A stretch of DNA of 64,000 bases from Bacteroidetes bacterium SCGC AAA795-G10 (GTDB taxonomy: Bacteria > Bacteroidota > Bacteroidia > Flavobacteriales > Flavobacteriaceae): the NCBI GenBank assembly GCA_003130815.1, contig QFDA01000003.1:62001-126000 (forward strand), written 5' to 3'. The position numbers and the translations under genes are program-made. Under the pieces are notes generated by a model. That model searched no databases. It was not told the DNA's origin and saw only the letters and a program-made list of their open reading frames with translations. Below, piece after piece: positions 37,683 through 46,735 of this stretch. Position 1 is the stretch's first letter, and each line of letters begins with the position of its first letter.

Positions 37683-39170
37683 TTAGTTATGATTTTCGAT
37701 TGTTAGATTTTTTATTGCTTCATTAGGCTCAATAATTGAATATCCTTTCCAAAAATCAGGATCATAAGCCGTTTTATTTTCTGGTAAAATTTTGCCAGTT
37801 TCTTCAATATTCTTGAATGTATTGTCATCAATTTTCTTTGTATCAAAAACTATTAGTTGATATCGTTGTTTATTTCTATTAGAAATATTTAAATCCATTT
37901 TAAGCTGATTTTGTTTATTCCGTCCTCTAACTATCTTATTTTTTTCTGTAACAACTAGTGGCCTATCAAAACCTCCTTCGAAGCCAGTAGTATAATCAAA
38001 ATACTCTAAGCAATATTTTCCTGTGTTCATTTTTTTAAATTGAATAACTACTTTTCTCATATCCTCCTTAAAATAAACACCAAACATGCTAAAGTCCCTT
38101 ATGGGTTGAACATTTGTATATTCTAACCTAATTAGCGCCAATAAATCAGCATCTACATATATCCTACCCTTAAAATCAGCATTTCCATTTGGTCGAAAAT
38201 CAATTATATAGACAGGCGTATTTCCTAAGTAGGTAAAATCAGTTTGAATAAATTTATATTTTGATGATTTATTAAGTATCACTAGATCAAGTTCTTCTTT
38301 GTCAAATAATTCTGAAATAATATTTGTCAAAATCCCTTTTCTTGATTTTAGATAATTATCTTTCCTTTTTTGAATTTTTTGTTCTTTAGTTAGAGTGTCT
38401 TTTATTCCAATATCTTCAGCTTCTACTTTTCCACCAATTATTCCAGATCTGACTTTAAAAAATGAATTAGTCTTAACATTCTTTTTTAATATATTATCAA
38501 ATAATTTTTCAAAATTTTTAAAAAGTTCAGTTTTACTTTTGTCCTGTAAATCAAGAGCTTTTAATAATTCTAACTTTTGTTTTTCTTTAGTGTAGTCTCC
38601 ATAAAGATTCCCAATAAATTCAAAATACCAGTCGTTTTCTCTAGGTACTTTTAAAAGTACGCTGTCCCAAAAGACTTGATTCAAAATGGGTATGGAAGTT
38701 TTTTTTATTTTTACTTTTAGCGAGTTAAATTTTTGTTGTCCAGTTTCCCTAAAAAACAACTTTTTTTTATTTAAACCTAAGTCATATTTCTCAGATGTAT
38801 TTTCCTGTATTTTTTTAACTATATCTTCTACGGCAAGTTGTTTATTACTTAAAATTATCGTGTTTAATTCAATTGTCTTTGGTTTTAAATAGAATATAGA
38901 GTCATTAAAATTAGAATAGGGGATAGCAAGTGTTTCATAACCCATACAGGAAACATAAATTGAGTCTTTTTCCTGGAGAGTGTCTGTTTTTAGTCTAAAA
39001 TAACCCTCCTCATTCGTGACCGCACCGTCTCCTGACTTAAGATATATGCTAGCAAAAGGAATTGATTTTTCAGTTAGACTGTCTTTTACAAAAGCAGAAG
39101 TTTCTTGAGCGTAATTGTAAGAATAGTTTACAAAAAATAAACAGACTAAAATATTTGTTAGATATTTCAT
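37683..39170 (-). CDS. secreted CarboxypepD_reg-like domain protein
   Basis: Exported protein of 495 residues with signal peptide (LTNILVCLFFVNYSYNYAQ). Residues about 24-105 form a carboxypeptidase-regulatory-like beta sandwich (SIPFASIYLKSGDGAVTNEEG), the domain that also starts many TonB-dependent receptors. The rest has no TonB-barrel features and I do not recognise it; it contains a beta-rich stretch (YIDFRPNGNADFKGRIYVDAD) resembling outer-membrane lipoprotein-type domains. It lies 23 bases after uvrB on the same strand, an order common in flavobacteria. Function unknown. Confidence 0.8.
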   Translation of the reverse strand: MKYLTNILVCLFFVNYSYNYAQETSAFVKDSLTEKSIPFASIYLKSGDGAVTNEEGYFRLKTDTLQEKDSIYVSCMGYETLAIPYSNFNDSIFYLKPKTIELNTIILSNKQLAVEDIVKKIQENTSEKYDLGLNKKKLFFRETGQQKFNSLKVKIKKTSIPILNQVFWDSVLLKVPRENDWYFEFIGNLYGDYTKEKQKLELLKALDLQDKSKTELFKNFEKLFDNILKKNVKTNSFFKVRSGIIGGKVEAEDIGIKDTLTKEQKIQKRKDNYLKSRKGILTNIISELFDKEELDLVILNKSSKYKFIQTDFTYLGNTPVYIIDFRPNGNADFKGRIYVDADLLALIRLEYTNVQPIRDFSMFGVYFKEDMRKVVIQFKKMNTGKYCLEYFDYTTGFEGGFDRPLVVTEKNKIVRGRNKQNQLKMDLNISNRNKQRYQLIVFDTKKIDDNTFKNIEETGKILPENKTAYDPDFWKGYSIIEPNEAIKNLTIENHN

Positions 39171-39193
39171 CTTCTCAAGATAGTTTAAATAAT

Positions 39194-41185
39194 CTAAAGC
39201 TGATCTTGCAAAATTTTAATTTCATCACGAAATTTTGCAGCTTCAATAAAATCTAATGATTTTGCAGCATTTTCCATTGCCTTTCTAATCTCACGAATTT
39301 TCTTTTCAATTTCAGGTTTTGAAAGATAGATATTATTACTATTATCAGTAGATTTTTGCTTTACGATATCCTTCTTTTTTGGTACTACAGAGTTTTTAGC
39401 TAAAGCACTATCTAATGATTTATTTAAAGCTTTAGGTTTTATTTTATGAATTCTGTTATAGTTGATTTGTTTTTCTCGACGGTAGTTAGTTTCATCAATG
39501 GTTTTTCTCATACTTTGTGTAACAGTATCGGCATACATTATTGCTTTACCGTTTATATGTCTTGCAGCACGTCCGACAGTTTGTGTTAATGAGCGATTAG
39601 ATCTTAAGAAACCTTCTTTATCTGCATCAAGAATTACTACCAATGAAACCTCAGGTAAATCAAGTCCTTCCCGAAGTAAATTAACACCTATTAAAACATC
39701 AAATAGACCTTTTCTTAAATCTTGCATGATCTCAACTCTTTCAAGTGTGTCTATATCACTGTGAATGTAACGGCAACGTATTTGAACCTTAGTTAAATAT
39801 TGGGTTAACTCTTCAGCCATCCTTTTTGTGAGAGTTGTTACTAACACTCTTTCTTCTTTTTCAGTACATTTATGTATTTCTTCAATCAAATCATCTATCT
39901 GATCTTCACTAGGGCGAATTTCAATTTCAGGATCTAATAGTCCAGTGGGACGTATTACTTGTTCTACAAAAACTCCTTCAGTTTTTTTAAGCTCGTAATC
40001 AGCTGGAGTTGCACTTACATATAAAACTTGGTTTTGCAATGATTCAAATTCTTCAAACTTTAAAGGTCTATTGTCCATTGCTGCTGGCAAACGAAAGCCA
40101 TATTCAACCAAGTTCTCTTTTCTGCTTCGATCACCTCCGTACATTGCATGTACTTGTGAGATAGTTACATGGCTTTCATCCACAATCATTAAAAAATCCT
40201 TTGGGAAGTAGTCTAGAAGACAAAAAGGTCGACTTCCTGGTGAACGACCATCTAAATAACGTGAATAATTTTCAATTCCGGAGCAATATCCCAATTCCTT
40301 AATCATCTCTAGATCGAATTCAGTTCTTTCTTCAAGACGTTTTGCTTCTAGAAATTTTCCACAATTCTTAAAGTATTCAACTTGTTTTACTAAATCTTCC
40401 TGGATTTGATATATTGCGTTTTGAAGAATATCGGGAGAGGTTACAAATATATTAGCAGGAAAAATATTGACTTTTTCATACCTCTCAATTTTTTTATTAT
40501 TGAGAGGATCAAAAGCTTCAATTAATTCAATTTCGTCTCCAAAAAAGTGAATTTTAAACGCAATATCAGCATAACCAGGGAAAACATCTATTATATCTCC
40601 CAGTACTCTAAAATTACCTCTAGATAAGTCTGATGTTGTTCTTGAATATAGACTTTGGACCAACTGATACATGAGCTTGGTTCTTGAAATCATTTGATTT
40701 TGCTTAATTTCAATAACATTTTTTTCAAATTCTTTAGGATTACCAATTCCATACAAACAAGATACAGACGCAACTACAAGGACATCTCTTCTTCCAGACA
40801 GGAGTGATGATGTTGTACTGAGTCTCAATTTTTCAATTTCTTCATTAATTGAAAGGTCCTTTTCTATATAAGTACCCGTGGTTGGAATGTATGCTTCAGG
40901 TTGGTAGTAATCGTAATAAGAAACAAAATATTCAACAGCATTTTGAGGGAAAAATTGCTTGAACTCAGAATAGAGTTGGGCAGCAAGTGTTTTATTGTGA
41001 GCTAACACTAGCGTAGGTCTTTTTAATTTTTCGACAGCATTCGCCATTGTAAATGTCTTTCCAGAACCTGTAACTCCCTGAAGAGTAACATATTTACAAT
41101 TTTTTTGGAAATTGGAAACAATTTCGTCGATAGCCTGTGGTTGGTCCCCAGTTGGCAAAAAATCTGAGACTACTTCAAATTCCAT
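39194..41185 (-). CDS. uvrB: excinuclease ABC subunit UvrB
   Basis: DNA-damage verification helicase of nucleotide excision repair. The 663-residue protein has Walker A GVTGSGKTF at 37-45, the beta-hairpin region with YYDYYQPEAYIPTTGTYIEKD shortened at its ends in the alignment by eye, the DESHV box, LLREGLDLPEVSLV and the RAARHINGKA helicase motif, and a C-terminal UVR domain (EAAKFRDEIKIL) that contacts UvrC. Length is normal. It has an exact -7 box 17 bases upstream of its ATG. Confidence 0.97.
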   Translation of the reverse strand: MEFEVVSDFLPTGDQPQAIDEIVSNFQKNCKYVTLQGVTGSGKTFTMANAVEKLKRPTLVLAHNKTLAAQLYSEFKQFFPQNAVEYFVSYYDYYQPEAYIPTTGTYIEKDLSINEEIEKLRLSTTSSLLSGRRDVLVVASVSCLYGIGNPKEFEKNVIEIKQNQMISRTKLMYQLVQSLYSRTTSDLSRGNFRVLGDIIDVFPGYADIAFKIHFFGDEIELIEAFDPLNNKKIERYEKVNIFPANIFVTSPDILQNAIYQIQEDLVKQVEYFKNCGKFLEAKRLEERTEFDLEMIKELGYCSGIENYSRYLDGRSPGSRPFCLLDYFPKDFLMIVDESHVTISQVHAMYGGDRSRKENLVEYGFRLPAAMDNRPLKFEEFESLQNQVLYVSATPADYELKKTEGVFVEQVIRPTGLLDPEIEIRPSEDQIDDLIEEIHKCTEKEERVLVTTLTKRMAEELTQYLTKVQIRCRYIHSDIDTLERVEIMQDLRKGLFDVLIGVNLLREGLDLPEVSLVVILDADKEGFLRSNRSLTQTVGRAARHINGKAIMYADTVTQSMRKTIDETNYRREKQINYNRIHKIKPKALNKSLDSALAKNSVVPKKKDIVKQKSTDNSNNIYLSKPEIEKKIREIRKAMENAAKSLDFIEAAKFRDEIKILQDQL

Positions 41186-41202
41186 AGCTTTTTAAAAGAT
41201 TT

Positions 41203-41210
41203 CAAATTTA
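41203..41210 (-). promoter_or_regulatory. candidate -7 box for uvrB
   Basis: Minus-strand TAAATTTG (41210-41203), exact TAnnTTTG. Predicted leader about 14 bases. No TTG lies at the expected -33 distance. Confidence 0.45.
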
Positions 41211-41378
41211 CAAAATGGAGGAAACTTAAATATAATTGCCAAAACAAAAAATTACATAGTTAATTCTTATCAAAAAATTTAATTTTTTTTTGAAAAGCCT
41301 TTTTATAAAAAATTATCGGTCAAAGTTGTTAAATTTAAAATTAAATATTTCTGATCTAAATTTAAAAATCAATAACAT

Positions 41379-41386
41379 TACATTTG
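41379..41386 (+). promoter_or_regulatory. candidate -7 box for the kinase-like gene
   Basis: TACATTTG is an exact TAnnTTTG match 14 bases before ATG 41401. It supports that ATG as the start rather than the TTG codon at 41290. The remaining uvrB-side intergenic sequence is A/T-rich with no further signal that I can name. Confidence 0.4.
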
Positions 41387-41400
41387 ATATATATGTGATT

Positions 41401-42462
41401 ATGGCAGATAAATTAATTACAAAAAAAAAACCATTTTATCCTATTTGCTCAGATCTTGAGAAATTTTTGAAATCCTATGATCGATGGGTGGAGACACCCA
41501 TTTGCTACAGTGATTTATTAAGATTTTCTGGTTCTATCGTTGTATATGATAAAAATGATAATGATACACTTTGGGTTAGTGTATTTTTTTCTGAAACTGA
41601 AAGGCGTGATATTGATTATAATTTAAAGAAAATTTATACTCTACTTCATTCAGATGGTAATGAGTCTGGGATTCAATATCTAAATGTAGATTCTATAGAT
41701 TATTGCACCTTTGGCAACTCAAAGCCATTTAGAGTTAAAATCAGAAATATTTTAAATGACAACTTCACTTACTACTACATTAAAAAAACAGATGCTTCAA
41801 GAATTTATGGTTTAGAATATGAGCACATGCTTTCTCCATACAATCTAAATTTTTTAGTAAATAAAAATACGTTAGTTGAAGAGCACATTGCAGGAATTCC
41901 AGGAGATACTTTTATTAGAGATTTTTTACCAAAATGTAATGAATCAGAAAAATCACAAATCGCAAAAGAATACGTCAAATTTAATGAGCGAAGTATGATC
42001 CGTCTTTTAGGAGATATGAGAGCATATAATTATGTAGTTGTTCCAACTCATGATTTTGATCAAGTAGTATATAAAATCCGTCCAATTGATTTTGACCAAC
42101 AATCTTTTGAAGGTAAGTTTTCGGTTTATCGTCCTCAGTTTTTTAAGGAGAATTTTCCAATAATGGAATTGGTTCGTGGTAAACTCAATAAAGATTCAAT
42201 TAACCAGTATAAAATTGAAGAGCGATCAATTGTTGCAAGACGAATAATAAGTTCTGGGAATCGTTTGAAAAAACTGCTGAAAATAATGCAAAGTGATGAG
42301 ACAACTTTAAAATCTAATCTACAAAGACTTAAAAAAGAAATTTACAATTTTACTAAAGATCAGGATTTTCTGAAGAGCAAGTCTATGGGAGATGTTATGA
42401 GTGCAGCATTAAATTTTGTACGTTTAAATTATGAAAAAGTAAATATGCAAGATTTTTTTTAA
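41401..42462 (+). CDS. uncharacterised protein with kinase-like catalytic motifs
   Basis: Protein of 353 residues that I recognise only as a conserved flavobacterial hypothetical. It contains motif spacing of the protein-kinase/aminoglycoside-kinase fold: a beta-3-like strand with K128/K129 (YYYIKKTDASR), a following acidic helix (LEYEHM, E139/E141), a hinge-like LVEEHIAGIPGD near 160, a catalytic-loop-like LGDMRAYNYVVV with D205 and N210 exactly five apart, and IDFD (D230, D232) in the place of DFG. There is no glycine-rich loop. ATG 41401 is chosen because the extra N-terminus from TTG 41290 is low-complexity and upstream of the -7 box. Convergent with the next gene by 4 bases. The kinase assignment is my inference. 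Confidence 0.8.
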   Translation: MADKLITKKKPFYPICSDLEKFLKSYDRWVETPICYSDLLRFSGSIVVYDKNDNDTLWVSVFFSETERRDIDYNLKKIYTLLHSDGNESGIQYLNVDSIDYCTFGNSKPFRVKIRNILNDNFTYYYIKKTDASRIYGLEYEHMLSPYNLNFLVNKNTLVEEHIAGIPGDTFIRDFLPKCNESEKSQIAKEYVKFNERSMIRLLGDMRAYNYVVVPTHDFDQVVYKIRPIDFDQQSFEGKFSVYRPQFFKENFPIMELVRGKLNKDSINQYKIEERSIVARRIISSGNRLKKLLKIMQSDETTLKSNLQRLKKEIYNFTKDQDFLKSKSMGDVMSAALNFVRLNYEKVNMQDFF

Positions 42463-42950
42463 TAAAAGGAATCTTCGTCGTAATTTAAATTTTTGTCTTC
42501 TTCATTTTCTTGGTTATCATCAAACAGGGGATCTCCATCTGTTTGAAATTTTTTTTCAGGAGGATTTTCTGGAACATCCCCTTGACTGTGAATTAGATTA
42601 GGGTAATTTACCCCTGAAATAATTTTACCTGACTCTTTAAGCTCAACATAAAAAGTCCACATATTTAAAAAGTCGTAAACATATATAAGTCTTTTTTGAG
42701 AACCAATGAAAATTTGATCTAATTTCTCATTCTCCTTTGTTGCATTATCATCAATTGAAAATAAGGGAAGCTCTTTACCTTGTTTCCAGTCTTTATCCGA
42801 TTCATAAAATGATGCTAATTCGTTTCCAAGAAAACCAAACGATTTTGTAATTACTTCATGTAAATTTTTAAGCGTACTTTTAGCTTCAATTTCAATGTCC
42901 CTAAGTACATCTGCTTCAACATCCAATATTACTCTAATTCTGAAAATCAT
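42459..42950 (-). CDS. pRiA4b ORF-3-like / IS1096 TnpR-family protein
   Basis: Protein of 163 residues matching the PRiA4_ORF3 family: FRIRVILDVEADVLRDIEI, then a helix LKNLHEVITKSFGF and YVYDFLNMWTFYVEL. The name comes from a plasmid and an insertion-sequence passenger gene, but the family is widespread on chromosomes and no transposon is seen here. The C-terminal 40 residues are strongly acidic (EDKNLNYDEDSFY). Its ATG lies 17 bases inside the ctaA 3' end, so it is the tail of the CCA transferase-ctaA operon. Function unknown. Confidence 0.82.
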   Translation of the reverse strand: MIFRIRVILDVEADVLRDIEIEAKSTLKNLHEVITKSFGFLGNELASFYESDKDWKQGKELPLFSIDDNATKENEKLDQIFIGSQKRLIYVYDFLNMWTFYVELKESGKIISGVNYPNLIHSQGDVPENPPEKKFQTDGDPLFDDNQENEEDKNLNYDEDSFY

Positions 42951-43962
42951 ATTGCCTAAATATACGAATCATAAAAAAACTTTGAGCTCCAAATAACAAT
43001 GAAGCTAACAATAAATGAACAGGTTGCGTAGAAAATGGAAAATGAAAATAATACATCATGATTCCAGTGAGAATTTCCAACCCTATAAAAAGTATAATGC
43101 ATTTAAATACAAGTGGAATAGTTCCATTTTTTAATAATTTAATCCCTAAAAAACCATTCAAAGCAAGTACAATTAGAGAAAAACTTCTATGAACATAGAA
43201 AAGTATAGGTGCCTTTGCTAGCCAATTTGATTTATTTTCCAAACCTAAATAATCAGTTTGAATATCAACAAACTCTCTTACTTGTACTCCAAAACCAATC
43301 TGAAAAACTGTCAATATTAAACTTAGTAATATTAAAATTTTAAATGATTTTTTTTTAGGGAAATCTATTTTTGACTGATTTTCTCTCTCTAAAAGAAAAA
43401 CTAACAATAAAATAATTATCAATGCCATACCCATATGAGTTGAAATTTTATATGACATCAAGTTTGAGTCGACAACCAATTTGCCTAGCCATGCTTGGAA
43501 GCCCATTCCAAGAATTACAAAAAATGAAAATAAAGTTTTAAAATAGTCTTTTTTAAATCTAAAAATTGACGTAATAAAAAGTAAAAGAGTAACTAAACCA
43601 GCAACTGCACCAAGGAGACGATTTAAAAATTCAACCCAAGTATGTGTCGAGTTAAAAATTGAATATTCGTGTTTAGTATATGCCGCCCAATTTTGTGAAT
43701 TATATATTTTGGTTGAGGTAAAATCATTTATAGCAACATAAAGCGATTCATTGACAATAATAATTTGTCCTTTTTTGTAACTATGTTTTTTTTTCCAATC
43801 TAGTTTTGAGCGATCGGTTGGAGGAATAATGTAACCAAAACATTTAGGCCAGTCTGGGCATCCCATGCCACTTCCCGTCATCCTTACTGTTGCTCCAGCA
43901 GCTATGACTAAATAAACAAGTATTACACTAAAAATTAGAAGAAAATTATATGCTTTTTTCAT
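42934..43962 (-). CDS. ctaA: heme A synthase, CtaA/COX15 family
   Basis: Eight-helix membrane enzyme of 342 residues that oxidises heme O to heme A for cytochrome oxidase. The N-terminus has helix I followed by GATVRMTGSGMGCPDWPKCFG, the conserved cysteine pair and glycine-rich segment. A 55-residue extracytoplasmic insertion (DRSKLDWKKKHSYKKGQ) typical of Bacteroidota precedes HTWVEFLNRLLG, which carries a heme-ligand histidine; a second is in THMGMA. ctaB and oxidase genes are not in the window. Its two ends overlap both operon neighbours by 17 bases each. Confidence 0.92.
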   Translation of the reverse strand: MKKAYNFLLIFSVILVYLVIAAGATVRMTGSGMGCPDWPKCFGYIIPPTDRSKLDWKKKHSYKKGQIIIVNESLYVAINDFTSTKIYNSQNWAAYTKHEYSIFNSTHTWVEFLNRLLGAVAGLVTLLLFITSIFRFKKDYFKTLFSFFVILGMGFQAWLGKLVVDSNLMSYKISTHMGMALIIILLLVFLLERENQSKIDFPKKKSFKILILLSLILTVFQIGFGVQVREFVDIQTDYLGLENKSNWLAKAPILFYVHRSFSLIVLALNGFLGIKLLKNGTIPLVFKCIILFIGLEILTGIMMYYFHFPFSTQPVHLLLASLLFGAQSFFMIRIFRQYDFQN

Positions 43963-45385
43963 GTGGTTTTAATCCTAGCTTTTTCCCTTCACTTTTCATT
44001 TTTTCAAAAGCGGCTTCAAATTCATTTGAAATTAACCCATCTAGTATTGCCTCTTTAATAGCATCTTTTATCAATCCAATTTTTTTTGATGGTCCTAAAC
44101 CAAAGTAATTCATTATTTCTTTTCCATTAATAGGTGGTTGGAAATTTTTAAGCTGATCTTTCTCTTCAACTAAAACAATCTTTTCTCTAACAATTTTAAA
44201 ATTATTGTGGTATGCTTTAAAACGTGTTTGGTTTTTAGTTGTAATATCTGCTTCACACAAGGTAATTAAGTCATCTATGTCGTCTCCCGCATCAAAAATT
44301 AATCTTCTTACAGCAGAATCGGTTATATAATCTTTTGATATTATTATTGGTCTTGAGCTCATAAGTATTAATTTTTGAATATATTTTAACTTTTCATTTA
44401 AGGGCATTTTTAAGCGCTTAAAAATTTTATAAACCATTTTAGCGCCCACATACTCGTGATTATGAAATGTCCAACCTATTTTTGAATCGAATTTTTTTGT
44501 TGAAGCTTTACCTATATCATGAAATAGAGCTGCCCACCGCAACCATATATTTTTACTCCTTAGGCACAAATTATCAAGTACTTCTAACGTATGGTAAAAA
44601 TTGTCTTTATGTTTTTTTCCACCAATTTCTTCAACACCTTTTAATGAAATTAATTCTGGTAGTATACGATCTAAAAGTTTCGTCTTTTCTAATAAATAAA
44701 ACCCCTTTGATGGCTTTTGACAACTTAGAATTTTAGTTAATTCTCCAACCACTCTTTCTTTTGAAATAATATCTATTCTATCAGAATTCCGAGCTATTGC
44801 TTCTAATGAATACTTTTCGATTTGAAAATTAAGTTCAGTAGCAAATCGAATTGCTCTTAGCATCCTTAGCGGATCATCTGAGTATGTAGTATTTGGATTT
44901 AACGGTGTACGTATAATCCCTTTCTTCAAATCATTTAAACCATTAAACGGGTCAATTAGATTTCCATAATCTTTATTATTAAGACTTATGGCAATAGCAT
45001 TTATTGTAAAATCTCTTCTATTTTGATCATCTTCAAGTGTACCTGAAAATACTTTTGGGTTTCTACTTAGATGTGAATAAGATTCTTTCCTAGCACCAAC
45101 AAATTCAATCTCTATATCTTTCCACTGGGTCATTGCAGTTCCATATCTTTTAAATGTTTTTACAGATTTTGAGCCCTTTAATTTTTTTTGAACTTCTAAG
45201 GCTAATTCAATTCCGGAACCTATGGCTACTATATCAATATCTTTCTTTGGCTTTAATTTAATCAGACTATCCCTAACAAAACCACCAACTATATAAGATT
45301 TTATATTTAATAGAGCAGAGGTGTCACTTATAATCTTAAATAGTTTTTCGTATTTAGGTCCAAATGATAGATTTTCAGATTCCAC
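43946..45385 (-). CDS. cca: CCA tRNA nucleotidyltransferase with HD domain
   Basis: Class II polynucleotidyltransferase-type enzyme of 479 residues that adds or repairs the CCA end of tRNA (or polyadenylates RNA). Catalytic aspartates D49 and D51 are in KDIDIVAIG after VGGFVRDSL; RRDFTINAIA, DPLRMLRAIRFA and ERVVGEL are the flanking motifs. An HD phosphohydrolase domain follows (ALFHDIGKAST near 287, HEYVGAKM). Start is GTG 45385, the only candidate that retains the whole N-terminal helix. Typical for this phylum, which has one such protein. Confidence 0.92.
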   Translation of the reverse strand: MESENLSFGPKYEKLFKIISDTSALLNIKSYIVGGFVRDSLIKLKPKKDIDIVAIGSGIELALEVQKKLKGSKSVKTFKRYGTAMTQWKDIEIEFVGARKESYSHLSRNPKVFSGTLEDDQNRRDFTINAIAISLNNKDYGNLIDPFNGLNDLKKGIIRTPLNPNTTYSDDPLRMLRAIRFATELNFQIEKYSLEAIARNSDRIDIISKERVVGELTKILSCQKPSKGFYLLEKTKLLDRILPELISLKGVEEIGGKKHKDNFYHTLEVLDNLCLRSKNIWLRWAALFHDIGKASTKKFDSKIGWTFHNHEYVGAKMVYKIFKRLKMPLNEKLKYIQKLILMSSRPIIISKDYITDSAVRRLIFDAGDDIDDLITLCEADITTKNQTRFKAYHNNFKIVREKIVLVEEKDQLKNFQPPINGKEIMNYFGLGPSKKIGLIKDAIKEAILDGLISNEFEAAFEKMKSEGKKLGLKPHEKSI

Positions 45386-45421
45386 AATTTAGTATTATAA
45401 TCAAATTATCTAAAAATTATT

Positions 45422-46228
45422 TTAAGCTGAAACATTGTGCTCTCTAAGTGCTTCATTCAAAGAGGTTTTTTTATCGGTACTTTCTTTTCTTTTACCGATT
45501 ATTAATGCACATGGTACTTGATAGGAACCAGATTTAAAATTTTTGTTATAAGTTCCTGGAATAACAACCGATCTAACGGGAATATTACCTTTGAATTCTA
45601 CTGGACTGTCACCCGTTACATCAATAATTTTTGTTGAGGCTGTCAAAACAACATTAGCTCCTAAAACAGCTTCTTTTTGCACACGTACACCTTCAACAAC
45701 AATGCAACGAGAGCCAACAAATACATCATCTTCTATTATGACTGGTGCTGCCTGAATAGGTTCTAAAACACCTCCAATTCCAACACCACCACTTAAATGA
45801 ACATTTTTACCAATCTGTGCACAGCTACCTACTGTTGCCCATGTATCAACCATTGATCCCTGATCAACATATGCACCAATATTAACGTAACTAGGCATAA
45901 GAATTACACCTGATGAGATGTAGGCTCCTTTTCGAGCTATAGCATGCGGCACAACACGAATTTGCTTTGATGCAAAATTCTTTTTCAAAGGTATTTTGTC
46001 ATGAAACTCAAGTGGTCCCATTTCTATTGTTTCCATTTTTTGAATTGGAAAATATAAAATAACAGCCTTTTTTATCCATTCATTGACCTTCCATTTTTGA
46101 TTTAAAGGTTCAGCTACTCTTAATTCTCCTTTGTCAAGCAGATCAATAACTTTTCTGATAGTTTCCTGAGTTTTCATTTCCATCAATAAGGATCTATTTT
46201 TCCAAGCAGCTTCAATAATTTCTTGCAT
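45422..46228 (-). CDS. dapD: 2,3,4,5-tetrahydropyridine-2,6-dicarboxylate N-succinyltransferase
   Basis: Acyltransferase of the succinylase route to diaminopimelate and lysine. The 268-residue protein has a helical N-terminal domain and a left-handed beta-helix of hexapeptide repeats (about 95-220), including MVDTWATVGSCAQIGKNVHL and IEDDVFVGSRCIVVEG, close to the normal 270 residues. Its product feeds both lysine (lysA is 14 kb away) and peptidoglycan. It is divergent from ruvX and has a good promoter. Confidence 0.96.
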   Translation of the reverse strand: MQEIIEAAWKNRSLLMEMKTQETIRKVIDLLDKGELRVAEPLNQKWKVNEWIKKAVILYFPIQKMETIEMGPLEFHDKIPLKKNFASKQIRVVPHAIARKGAYISSGVILMPSYVNIGAYVDQGSMVDTWATVGSCAQIGKNVHLSGGVGIGGVLEPIQAAPVIIEDDVFVGSRCIVVEGVRVQKEAVLGANVVLTASTKIIDVTGDSPVEFKGNIPVRSVVIPGTYNKNFKSGSYQVPCALIIGKRKESTDKKTSLNEALREHNVSA

Positions 46229-46241
46229 ATAAATTTTTTTT

Positions 46242-46274
46242 CAAAGTTAAAGAATTAGTAACTATTAGAATCAA
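46242..46274 (-). promoter_or_regulatory. candidate dapD promoter
   Basis: Minus-strand TAACTTTG (46249-46242) is an exact -7 box; TTG at 46274-46272 is 22 bases upstream, within the usual range. Predicted leader about 10 bases to ATG 46228. The TTG lies in the tandem repeat described below. Confidence 0.55.
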
Positions 46275-46287
46275 TATGATCAATATG
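46270..46287. repeat. 9-base tandem repeat between dapD and ruvX
   Basis: ATCAATATG occurs twice in direct succession. The junction contains the palindrome TGATCA. It sits between two divergent promoters and overlaps the -33 element of dapD. Confidence 0.55.
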
Positions 46288-46294
46288 AAAAAAG

Positions 46295-46302
46295 TATATT
46301 TG
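46295..46302 (+). promoter_or_regulatory. candidate -7 box for ruvX-def
   Basis: TATATTTG is an exact TAnnTTTG match. The predicted start near 46306 leaves about 7 bases before ATG 46313. No TTG is visible at the -33 distance. Confidence 0.4.
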
Positions 46303-46312
46303 TTAAAAAAAT

Positions 46313-46735
46313 ATGGGCTGTTTAATAGGTATTGATTATGGAGAAAAAAGAACTGGTTTAGCCCATACTGATCCCAATAAAATAATAGCTACTGGTTTAA
46401 AAAGTATCTTGACCAAAGATCTGATTAAATTTCTAAGAGCCTATTTTGAAAACGTTGAAGTTGAAATGTTAATTATTGGAAAACCAATTCAAAAGGATGG
46501 AAAACCCTCGAATGTAGAAGAAAAAATCAAGGGTTTTATTAAGAAAATAAAAATTAATTTTCCTGAAGTAAAAATTGATCGTTATGATGAAAGATACACC
46601 TCTAAAATTGCAAAAATTTTAATGAATGAATCAGGAATAAAAAGGAAAGTCAGGCGTGACAAGGGAATTATTGATAAAATTAGTGCCACTTTAATATTGC
46701 AATCTTATCTTGAGTCTAAAAAAAATAAATTATGA
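46313..46735 (+). CDS. ruvX: Holliday junction resolvase-like protein RuvX (YqgF)
   Basis: RNase H-fold nuclease family protein of 140 residues; YqgF is linked in E. coli to maturation of the 5' end of 16S pre-rRNA and resembles RuvC. The first acidic residue is D8 in GIDYGEKRTGLA; the second is in IIGKPIQKDG, and DERYTSK provides the third motif. It overlaps def by 4 bases (ATGA), so they are translationally coupled. Confidence 0.93.
   Translation: MGCLIGIDYGEKRTGLAHTDPNKIIATGLKSILTKDLIKFLRAYFENVEVEMLIIGKPIQKDGKPSNVEEKIKGFIKKIKINFPEVKIDRYDERYTSKIAKILMNESGIKRKVRRDKGIIDKISATLILQSYLESKKNKL

Noticed and set aside
42459-42950. IS1096/pRiA4b gene as a sign of a mobile element
   Set aside because: No transposase, terminal inverted repeats or target duplication nearby; it overlaps ctaA in an ordinary operon.
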